In this document: one piece after another, positions 7,161 to 13,259 of the stretch
Position numbering within the stretch: position 1 is the first letter of the stretch
Layout of the letters: each line of letters starts with the position of its first letter
Source: JAADDK01 sp964425415
Lineage (GTDB): Archaea > Thermoplasmatota > Thermoplasmata > Thermoplasmatales > Aciduliprofundaceae
Reading direction: 5' to 3'
Assembly: GCA_964425415.1 (NCBI GenBank)
Contig: CAYRMJ010000030.1
Span: 1-15,698, forward strand
Length of the DNA stretch: 15,698 nt
The notes under the pieces: generated by a model
Seen by the model: only the letters and a program-made list of their open reading frames with translations
The model's database searches: none
What the model was told of the DNA's origin: nothing
Made by a program: the position numbers and the translations under genes

Positions 7161-7280
7161 TGGGGCCGCCCGGATTTGAACCGGAGTCACCGGCTTTTTT
7201 GAGGGTTGCAGGAGGTAGAGGAACCCGCTGGTGGTTCCCTTCCCAAAGCCGGAAGGATGGCCAAGCTACCCCACGGCCCC
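7161..7280 (-). tRNA. tRNA-Pro(UGG) with a 46-nt intron
   Basis: Read on the minus strand from 7280, the acceptor stem GGGGCCG pairs fully with CGGCCCC, followed by discriminator A. The D-arm is GGGT/ATCC with loop AGCTTGGCC. The anticodon stem CCGGC/GCCGG is split by an intron. After splicing the loop is TTTGGGA, with anticodon TGG at 7243-7245 and G37, as usual for proline. The T-arm is TCCGG/CCGGG around TTCAAAT. The mature length is 74 nt. Two unpaired T separate the D stem and anticodon stem, one more than usual; a three-pair D stem with a G-T pair is an alternative. CCA is added after transcription. Confidence 0.93.
7196..7241 (-). other. tRNA-Pro intron with canonical bulge-helix-bulge
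   Basis: The intron sits between positions 37 and 38. Beyond the anticodon stem, TTTG (exon) pairs with CAAA (intron end), a central helix of exactly 4 bp. It is flanked by 3-nt bulges, GGA on the 5' side and AAA on the 3' side. AGGG/CCCT continues the helix inside the intron. This is the textbook substrate of the archaeal tRNA splicing endonuclease, cutting after the second base of each bulge. Alternatively, GGAACC and GGTTCC inside the intron can form a hairpin. Confidence 0.88.
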
Positions 7281-7305
7281 AAGCAAAGGCGAAAATGTAG
7301 ATGCA

Positions 7306-7314
7306 CTAATTAAG
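7306..7314 (-). promoter_or_regulatory. Probable TATA box of tRNA-Pro
   Basis: CTTAATTAG on the minus strand is centred about 30 bp before the first base of the tRNA. TTTAAATAC a little further upstream (about 7322-7330) is an alternative, giving a leader of about 20 nt. Confidence 0.35.
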
Positions 7315-7337
7315 TTTTTCTGTATTTAAAATGAGGA

Positions 7338-7835
7338 TTAAGGTGATACTTTCAATATGAATTTTTTCATCCACTCTGCCAAATCGCCGGGGTGCCTTGC
7401 GGACACTATGTTTCCATCAACGGCCACACCATCAACAAACTCTCCGCCCGCGGCAATTAGATCATCCTTCACACCGTACCAACATGCAATTTTTCTTCCT
7501 TTCACCACTCCAGCCGAGATTAAAACTTGCACACCATGGCATATTATAGCCACGGGCTTGTTCTCAGAGAAGTAATGTCTCACAATATCCAAAGCGTCAG
7601 AGTTTAACCTTACTCTCTCAGGAGATTTGCCTCCAGGAATGACGAGAATGTCAAATTCATTCGGATTCACATTTTCGTATCTCAAATTAGCCTTTATTTT
7701 ATAGCCTCTCTTTCCAGTGATTTCGCTCTGTGATGAAACAATGAACATCTCTATGCCCTCTTCTTTAAGCCTGTGATACGGATAAAACAGCTCCAGATCC
7801 TCAAAACCGTCCTCCGCAAGAATTATACCCTTCAT
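7338..7835 (-). CDS. DJ-1/PfpI family protein
   Basis: A 165-residue protein of the PfpI branch of the DJ-1 superfamily, at full family length (P. furiosus PfpI has 166). The nucleophile elbow is AIICHG, with C99 and H100. E12 in EDGFED is the conserved acidic residue that lowers the cysteine pKa. IPGGKSPERVRL at 66-77 and SARHPGDL at 145-152 are also typical. PfpI proteins form hexamers and have been described as intracellular proteases and as glyoxalase/deglycase-type enzymes acting on methylglyoxal; sequence cannot decide between these. It is cytoplasmic and probably stress-related. It runs in the same direction as tRNA-Pro, 57 bp upstream of it. A TATA-like AAATTTTAAG at about 7859-7868 fits a leaderless start. 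Confidence 0.87.
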   Translation of the reverse strand: MKGIILAEDGFEDLELFYPYHRLKEEGIEMFIVSSQSEITGKRGYKIKANLRYENVNPNEFDILVIPGGKSPERVRLNSDALDIVRHYFSENKPVAIICHGVQVLISAGVVKGRKIACWYGVKDDLIAAGGEFVDGVAVDGNIVSARHPGDLAEWMKKFILKVSP

Positions 7836-7931
7836 AATTACTCTTAATAAAAGCTCATTCTTAAAATTTTTTGCTTGTAGATTCAGCTCTATTTGATAGT
7901 CCTTTGTTCTGCAATATACGCAGTACGAAAA

Positions 7932-7939
7932 TATTTTAA
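7932..7939 (+). promoter_or_regulatory. TATA box of the uracil-DNA glycosylase gene
   Basis: TATTTTAA is centred about 28 bp before the ATG at 7964. A GTG at 7955, only 20 bp from the box, would lie upstream of the expected transcription start, which favours the ATG. Confidence 0.5.
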
Positions 7940-7963
7940 CATCACAAACTTGTAGTGTGTTGT

Positions 7964-8548
7964 ATGCAAGCGGACCTGTTCTCCTATGTGGACTCCCGAG
8001 AAGAAATTGAAAAAGAAATTATGAATTGCAAAAAATGTCCTCTTAGCAACACCAGAACAAATGCAGTACCGGGAGAAGGGGGATTCAAAAAGAAAATTAT
8101 GTTCGTTGGAGAGGCGCCCGGTAAATGGGAAGACCTTAAAGGCAGACCCTTTGTGGGTGCTGCAGGCAAGTACCTTGATTCTCTACTATCTCAAATTGGC
8201 CTAACCCGAGAAGATGTTTTTATAACCAACATAGTGAAATGCAGACCTCCCGGAAACAGGGATCCCACGGATATTGAGATTGCTGCGTGCTCTCCTTACT
8301 TGGATAGGCAAATTTCCATCATGAAGCCAAAAGTAATATGTCCATTGGGTAGATTTGCAGCGCAGTACATACTTAAAAAGTATGGATTTGTGATGAAGTC
8401 CATATCCGCCGTCCAAGGCCGTGTTTTCAGGGGAGATGTCGTTATTATTCCCATGTATCACCCTGCAGCAGCGCTTTACCATGGCCAGTGGAAAAAGGAT
8501 ATTGAGAGCTCATTTAAAGTTCTAAAAGGTTTGATTGAAGAGCTGTAA
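7964..8548 (+). CDS. udg: Family 4 uracil-DNA glycosylase
   Basis: A 194-residue Fe-S uracil-DNA glycosylase of the family 4 type found in thermophiles. Cluster ligands are C22 and C25 in NCKKC, then C93 in VKCRPPGNRDP and C109 in AACSPYL. Active-site motif A is GEAPGKWEDLKGRPFVG at 49-65, and the second motif is HPAAA at 166-170. The enzyme removes uracil arising from cytosine deamination, the first step of base-excision repair and an important one at high temperature. The ATG at 7964 was chosen over GTG 7955, which would add MCC, because of the TATA spacing. The gene is divergent from the PfpI gene and followed after 32 bp by the amidohydrolase, which has its own promoter. Confidence 0.92.
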   Translation: MQADLFSYVDSREEIEKEIMNCKKCPLSNTRTNAVPGEGGFKKKIMFVGEAPGKWEDLKGRPFVGAAGKYLDSLLSQIGLTREDVFITNIVKCRPPGNRDPTDIEIAACSPYLDRQISIMKPKVICPLGRFAAQYILKKYGFVMKSISAVQGRVFRGDVVIIPMYHPAAALYHGQWKKDIESSFKVLKGLIEEL

Positions 8549-8550
8549 AA

Positions 8551-8559
8551 ACTTTTTAA
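8551..8559 (+). promoter_or_regulatory. TATA box of the second amidohydrolase gene
   Basis: ACTTTTTAA lies about 25 bp before the GTG at 8581, so the GTG start would be leaderless. It falls just after the UDG stop codon. Confidence 0.45.
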
Positions 8560-8580
8560 TGTAAAAACCATCCATCTTTT

Positions 8581-9567
8581 GTGAAAATATACGGAAACAT
8601 AAATTTGAACGGCAAATTCTTCAAAGGAACGGTTACCATTGAAGATGGAATAATAACATCCGTAAAGGAAAGAAAAGAGAATTACGATGTAAAAGGAACG
8701 GTTATTCCAACATTCATAAACATGCACACACATCTTGGAGATTACTACTACGGAGAGGAGATTAACGGAACGCTCAGGGAGGTAGTGGGCCCGGGGGGAT
8801 TGAAATTTTCAATTTTAAAAAACAGAGAAGCATCCATACGAGGTATGCAAAAGGCACTTAAGTACATGGAACTGTGCGGCACATCTCATTTTGTAGATTT
8901 TAGAGAGGGTGGAAGAGATGGTGTTATTATGCTCAGAGATGCTCTCAAAAATAGAAAAATAAGAGGAATTATTTTAGGGCGTGAGGGGTTATGGAAAGAG
9001 GCTGATGGGGTGGGAATGAGCAGTTTATCAGATGTGGATATAGATAAATACAGCATGCTTGCCAAAAGTGCAAAATCCAAAGGCAAAATATTCGCAATGC
9101 ATTTTTCAGAGGATAGAAGAGAAAATGTGGAAAAAGCTATATCCCTCAATCCAAATTTCATTGTGCATGCTCTTAAAGCCACCGACGAGGATTTGAAAAA
9201 AATAAAGGATGCGAAAATACCCATTGTGCTAACACCCCGCGCAAATGCGTTTTGGGGACACACACCAAATATTCCTCATCTTTTATCTCTCGGCTTAAAA
9301 GTGGCACTGGGCACTGACAACGGAATGATTGCGGCGCCCTGCATGTTTCGTGAGATGGAGTTTGCGTATAGAATTTCAAGAGTTTACGAAAAAGTAAGAG
9401 CAGAAGATATACTAAAAATGGCAACCACAATTCCCAGAGAAATAATTGGAATAAGGGATAATAAAATGGGAGAGAAGGCTTCTTTGATAATTTTCAAGGA
9501 TATTTTGACACCCTACGAGATAGTTACTCGGTCCTCCTGTATGGAAATTAGAAAGGTGATAATTTAA
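8581..9567 (+). CDS. Amidohydrolase-superfamily protein (deaminase-like)
   Basis: A 328-residue protein, short for the family, starting with GTG. All metal ligands of the deaminase-type amidohydrolases are present: HTH at 49-51, H174 in MHFSED with E177, H196 in VHAL, and D246 in LGTDNGM. The surrounding GTVIPTFINMHTH and the late EKASLIIF are the usual small beta-domain parts at each end. Similarity to the SAH/MTA deaminase gene in this window is limited to these motifs. The SHNPTSN segment is replaced by LTPRANAFWGH, so the substrate differs and is unknown. It is probably cytoplasmic. The gene converges on the DNA polymerase small-subunit gene, and their stop codons overlap by 4 bp. Confidence 0.82.
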   Translation: MKIYGNINLNGKFFKGTVTIEDGIITSVKERKENYDVKGTVIPTFINMHTHLGDYYYGEEINGTLREVVGPGGLKFSILKNREASIRGMQKALKYMELCGTSHFVDFREGGRDGVIMLRDALKNRKIRGIILGREGLWKEADGVGMSSLSDVDIDKYSMLAKSAKSKGKIFAMHFSEDRRENVEKAISLNPNFIVHALKATDEDLKKIKDAKIPIVLTPRANAFWGHTPNIPHLLSLGLKVALGTDNGMIAAPCMFREMEFAYRISRVYEKVRAEDILKMATTIPREIIGIRDNKMGEKASLIIFKDILTPYEIVTRSSCMEIRKVII

Positions 9568-10976
9568 AAAGATTTTACAATCATCTCGTCTCTATTCATA
9601 TTCAATATCGCAACTTTGCCCGGATCAGGATTGAAATTCATCATCTTCTGATACTTTGTCTGTTTTTGCCAAGTGGATGCATTGACCATGTGTATTCCCT
9701 TGTATATGCCGTATGAGAATGCATGAACATGGCCAGTCACCAGGACGTCTGGCTGAGGGTCCATAACTAAATAATCCCTGTCGTAAGGCACTATGGGAAC
9801 TTTTTCTCCGTACACTGGTGAAAGATGTCTGAACTTCAACATGTACTCCATAATCTTGTCCGTTTTCTGATAATCCATTCCCGGAATGAGTTCCACCAAA
9901 TTGTTCAAGCTTGCCCCGTGGTAAATGGTGAATTTATATCCATGTATGGAGACCATGGCTGGATTGCTTAGAAAAACAACATTGGAATCAAACATATCAC
10001 GTATCTCCTTGGGCAATGCGGGCTGCGGCTCTGCATTGCGCACTATGTCGTGATTTCCGGGTATAGCCATAACCTTCACATAATCAGGCACCTCTTTAAG
10101 ATACTCTGCAAACACCTCGTATTGCTTGAATATGTCCGTAATCTCAAGTTCTTCCTCCTGATTTGGATACACGCCTATTCCATCAACAAGGTCTCCGGCG
10201 ATGATTAGATACTTAACTGTTCCTGCTTCATCCTCTCCACTTTTTAACCAATTCAAAAATTTCTCCCAACGCTCCCTGATGAATGTTTTGCTTCCCACAT
10301 GTGTATCGGAGATTATGGCAACACTCAGATTTTCATTAATTTTTCTCTTTTCCCTTACCCAGCGCACATCTGGTCTAATTATGTCTTCTTCTTTATCTAA
10401 ATACATAATTCTTTTGGAAGAGTTGTACTTTCCCCTCACGCCAATAACCTCATCTTTGAGAAGAAAGACATTACCGCGAATCATGCAGGTTAGCGTTCCT
10501 GTTGGATCTTCAATTTCAAATATTGTCCTGCCCGACGATGTTCTCCTTACATCATTAACCATTCCAATTGTGGCAACATAGCCATCCGAAAGTTTGGATA
10601 TTCTCCGTGCATTGACCAGCGCGCGGCGATGCTTTAGGATGCTGTGCAATTTCTCAAATCGGTCTAAAAACAAATTGTGAAAATCCTCCGCACTGCCGGT
10701 TGCTTCCATATGCACATTTGCAGTTAACAGTATTTCATAGTTCCAATCATACTCAGATGCAGGAGCCTTACTGCCTATTTTATTTTCTGCCTTTTTCTCG
10801 CTCTTTGTAGTATTATTTATATCTTTTACAGTCACATATCCCAATGACCCGTACCTATTTGCAAAATCGGATACATAGTTAACTCCGCCCCTTTCAATTA
10901 TGTATGGCAAAACATCAGGTTCAATCACAATCTCTCGCTTCAAAAGTTCTTCAATTATCCGGTCTCTCTCATCCAT
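9564..10976 (-). CDS. polB: DNA polymerase D (Pol II) small subunit DP1
   Basis: A 470-residue small subunit of the archaeal D-family replicative polymerase, with MRE11-like 3'-5' exonuclease activity. An N-terminal helical region (1-50) and a low-complexity linker (about 52-75) are followed by an OB-fold domain (about 132-200, GTLTCMIRG). The calcineurin-like phosphoesterase domain comes last. Its metal ligands are all present: D224 and H226 in ISDTHVGS, D262 in AGDLVDG, N308 and H309 in PGNHD, H353 in YHGAS, and H416 and H418 in TGHVHAF. Proofreading is therefore predicted to be intact. It partners with the large subunit DP2, which is not in the window. The gene overlaps the upstream membrane protein gene by 22 nt and is the third of an operon. 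Only a weak GGAAAG precedes its ATG. Confidence 0.95.
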   Translation of the reverse strand: MDERDRIIEELLKREIVIEPDVLPYIIERGGVNYVSDFANRYGSLGYVTVKDINNTTKSEKKAENKIGSKAPASEYDWNYEILLTANVHMEATGSAEDFHNLFLDRFEKLHSILKHRRALVNARRISKLSDGYVATIGMVNDVRRTSSGRTIFEIEDPTGTLTCMIRGNVFLLKDEVIGVRGKYNSSKRIMYLDKEEDIIRPDVRWVREKRKINENLSVAIISDTHVGSKTFIRERWEKFLNWLKSGEDEAGTVKYLIIAGDLVDGIGVYPNQEEELEITDIFKQYEVFAEYLKEVPDYVKVMAIPGNHDIVRNAEPQPALPKEIRDMFDSNVVFLSNPAMVSIHGYKFTIYHGASLNNLVELIPGMDYQKTDKIMEYMLKFRHLSPVYGEKVPIVPYDRDYLVMDPQPDVLVTGHVHAFSYGIYKGIHMVNASTWQKQTKYQKMMNFNPDPGKVAILNMNRDEMIVKSF

Positions 10977-11368
10977 TGCTTTCCATTAATCGTGGTGGAA
11001 AATAAAGATTTTTGTTTCACATCGTAATATACTGCAACACCTATTTTCAATCCTAAAAGAATATACACAAGGTACAGTAGGTTTTGCATATTTACATCAA
11101 TGCTAATACCCATGTTCTGCAAGCTAACATCGGAAAACAGAATCTGAAGATATGCCGCTGTTGTGATTGAAGAGAAAAATACTGACAGGCTTTTTTGTTT
11201 CACATAGAGATCTATTATGGATATTACAAAGAGCGCCAGAAGATAAATCATAGTGAAAAGAGAAAAGGAGGAATTTGATAATGGTGCATAAACCTTTGAA
11301 GCGAAATTTAAAGCTATTGCAGGAATGATGATATAGATCACAAAATAAAAAGCAAGTTTGTCCTTCAT
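10955..11368 (-). CDS. Four-helix membrane protein with internal duplication
   Basis: A 137-residue hydrophobic protein of unknown function. Transmembrane helices lie at about 6-24, 37-55, 62-79 and 95-115. VKQKSL occurs at 56-61 and again at 117-122, exactly 61 residues apart, each time after a pair of helices; the DNA there repeats a 14-base word 183 bases apart. The protein may thus be a doubled two-helix unit. The ATG at 11368 shares ATGA with the stop of the upstream gene and has a good ribosome site, so it is preferred to an in-frame TTG at 11386. It sits between the surface-protein gene and polB, overlapping both. No function can be assigned. Confidence 0.7.
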   Translation of the reverse strand: MKDKLAFYFVIYIIIPAIALNFASKVYAPLSNSSFSLFTMIYLLALFVISIIDLYVKQKSLSVFFSSITTAAYLQILFSDVSLQNMGISIDVNMQNLLYLVYILLGLKIGVAVYYDVKQKSLFSTTINGKQWMRETG

Positions 11369-12396
11369 TCGCTCACCCCCGCCCAAACTAAAGTATAAGA
11401 AAGGCCCACGTTTTTGTCAGAGATTGTCGCAACTATTGTGGTGTTGCTATTCATCAGAGGAATGTTCACTGTTAAGCCCTCTTTTATTTTCAAAACTTTT
11501 GTAAAGGAAAGCGTATCATTTGATAGAATATTTCTTATCTTTAGGGCAACGGTTTGATTATCCATGTTTGACTTAACAGATATTCTTAAATAGGGAGTGC
11601 CATTGAAATACAAAATCTCTTTAGGAAAATCAAGAGGTGCGTGCCATGTATACACCAAATCTCTACTTATTATAACCCCCATGATATTTAACTGAGCATG
11701 AAAATTCAAAACATCGTTCCTGAAAAGCATAAAGTTAACATTTCTTTCAAGGTGCAAATGTATGAAAGCTTCTCTTCCAATTACCGCCGTCTCGTTTCCA
11801 ACGGCAATTGTGCCAAAATTATCATAAACTTCAACATGTAAATTTGCCTTGTTCAAATTTTCTATTGTATTCACAAAGTACGGTATTTCCATGCCTTCCT
11901 TTCCAAATTTTGCCTTCTCTGGAAATATTATGAAAGAATATAGAAGTGGGGGAAATTTAATATGTTTTGTGTAATTTATTTTGAATGTAGCCATATCTTC
12001 ATAGTTTCCACTAATCTCTATCAGAACTTGCACAGTGCTTCCATTAAAGACAAAATCATCGCCCAACAGCTGATAGCTTCTAATTAATGATATGTTTCCA
12101 TGAAATACGAACGATGCACTTTTAAGAGCAGGTAATTTGGAAATGCTTCTGTTATCAGAAAACAAAACAACATCTCCGTGTGCCGCCTGCACGTGCACAA
12201 ACACATCATTCATTTCGTATAATCCTCCATTGTGTACCTCCACGGGCACGCTAAAGTACACTGTTCCATTGTTCAACTCTAAACTCCCGGCTCTTGTAAG
12301 GACATGCACGCCCACATCCACACTTACCATTGAATAAATGACCGTAAATATGAGAGTTGCTATTATGAGATTTATTAGCGTGAGTTTGCTGTTCAT
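11365..12396 (-). CDS. Membrane-anchored surface protein rich in N-glycosylation sites
   Basis: A 343-residue protein with an N-terminal hydrophobic segment (about 7-26) acting as signal anchor, and a long beta-rich exterior domain. It contains ten N-x-S/T sequons, at N43, N82, N101, N118, N141, N201, N265, N280, N293 and N318, and no cysteine. There is no C-terminal transmembrane helix. Alternating hydrophobic strands and NGGLYEMNDVFVHVQ-like segments suggest tandem Ig-like or CARDB-like modules. No family with a known role is recognised. It is the first gene of an operon with the four-helix membrane protein (ATGA overlap) and polB. A TATA box is present at 12419-12428. Confidence 0.7.
   Translation of the reverse strand: MNSKLTLINLIIATLIFTVIYSMVSVDVGVHVLTRAGSLELNNGTVYFSVPVEVHNGGLYEMNDVFVHVQAAHGDVVLFSDNRSISKLPALKSASFVFHGNISLIRSYQLLGDDFVFNGSTVQVLIEISGNYEDMATFKINYTKHIKFPPLLYSFIIFPEKAKFGKEGMEIPYFVNTIENLNKANLHVEVYDNFGTIAVGNETAVIGREAFIHLHLERNVNFMLFRNDVLNFHAQLNIMGVIISRDLVYTWHAPLDFPKEILYFNGTPYLRISVKSNMDNQTVALKIRNILSNDTLSFTKVLKIKEGLTVNIPLMNSNTTIVATISDKNVGLSYTLVWAGVSE
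11373..11380 (-). promoter_or_regulatory. Ribosome binding site of the four-helix membrane protein
   Basis: GGGGGTGA on the minus strand, 4 nt before the ATG at 11368, lies inside the end of the preceding gene. It supports coupled translation and the choice of start. Confidence 0.6.
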
Positions 12397-12418
12397 GTTT
12401 AAAAGCTTGCGGGGTGAG

Positions 12419-12428
12419 AATATAAATT
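12419..12428 (-). promoter_or_regulatory. TATA box of the surface protein-membrane protein-polB operon
   Basis: AATTTATATT on the minus strand is centred about 28 bp before the ATG at 12396. It is the only clear promoter seen for polB, since the two genes between overlap. Confidence 0.55.
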
Positions 12429-12455
12429 ATTATGTGAGATTATTTGATCATATAA

Positions 12456-13259
12456 TCAAAATTGAAAATCACCCACCCTCGCTTTGTGACCCAATTTAAC
12501 TGAGTACATCTTTCCTTCATATTCATCACATGAGCCAAAAACAATGGCAGAATTGCCCAACAGTGCCTGTGTGGCATTTTTACATTCTTCTAAAAAATTT
12601 CTCAGTTCCCTACTCATTAATCCTAAGGAAAATGAGAATTCACGGCCCACATTCAAAGCATTGCGCCATGTGCGAGCTCTTTCAAATTTAGCAATAGCCT
12701 CCGTGCCCAACTCTGCAATTTTGCGTTTCCACGATTGCTCTTTGATAATCTGATTTGTTGGTATTTTTGGACCCAAAACCACTAAATTTATCAAGCCATC
12801 ATACTCTATTTTCTCAATCTTGCCTGTGGGTGGTATGCCCGGTGTGCGGCGATATGTGAATCCTCCCACGAGCTCAGATGCCACATCACCAAGCCCTGTT
12901 CCCATCTCTATTTCAGTTTCATGGGTAACAATCGCCGCAATATTTGCATCAATACCCTTGAAATCCGCAATGGCAAGGGCTGTGCTGAGCGCTATGGCCG
13001 CGCTCATTCCAAATCCCTGAGAGACTGGAAGATGCACTTTTGTCTCTATTATTCCCTTGAAATTCAATCGCTCAGCTATTCTTCTTTGAATTTTTCCCAC
13101 AATTCTCTCTCCATTTAAAAAAATCGCAAAGTTACCTTTACTAACCTGCGTGATAGCGCCCGGCTCCACGCACACACCCACGCCCCGTGAACCAGAGTAT
13201 TTTGAATCAATTTGAAAGAACAGTGTTACGCTTCCCGATGCTATTGCCTTTGAGCTCAT
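12456..13259 (-). CDS. pok: Archaeal pantoate kinase (GHMP family)
   Basis: A 267-residue GHMP kinase of the archaeal pantoate kinase family, which phosphorylates pantoate to 4-phosphopantoate in the archaeal route to CoA. Visible motifs are SGSRGVG at 22-28, the ATP-binding loop PVSQGFGMSAAIALSTA at 78-94, and HETEIEMGTGLGDV at 113-126. The N-terminal motif I is unusual: residues 8-15 read SGSVTLFF where the family has a PxHIT-FF pattern. The ATG at 13259 is chosen over one at 13292 because AGGAGGA lies 6 nt upstream and the extra 11 residues are not family-like. The gene starts 53 nt inside the end of coaBC, so the two are co-translated. Pantothenate pathway context makes the call firm; another small-molecule GHMP kinase is a minor alternative. 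Confidence 0.87.
   Translation of the reverse strand: MSSKAIASGSVTLFFQIDSKYSGSRGVGVCVEPGAITQVSKGNFAIFLNGERIVGKIQRRIAERLNFKGIIETKVHLPVSQGFGMSAAIALSTALAIADFKGIDANIAAIVTHETEIEMGTGLGDVASELVGGFTYRRTPGIPPTGKIEKIEYDGLINLVVLGPKIPTNQIIKEQSWKRKIAELGTEAIAKFERARTWRNALNVGREFSFSLGLMSRELRNFLEECKNATQALLGNSAIVFGSCDEYEGKMYSVKLGHKARVGDFQF

Noticed and set aside
7909..7923. Inverted repeat CTGC-7 nt-GCAG upstream of the UDG TATA box
   Set aside because: Arms of only 4 bp; too short to support an operator.
12438..12457. Inverted repeat GATTAT-8 nt-ATAATC at the end of pok
   Set aside because: It overlaps the pok stop codon in very A+T-rich DNA and is followed by no T-run; likely chance.
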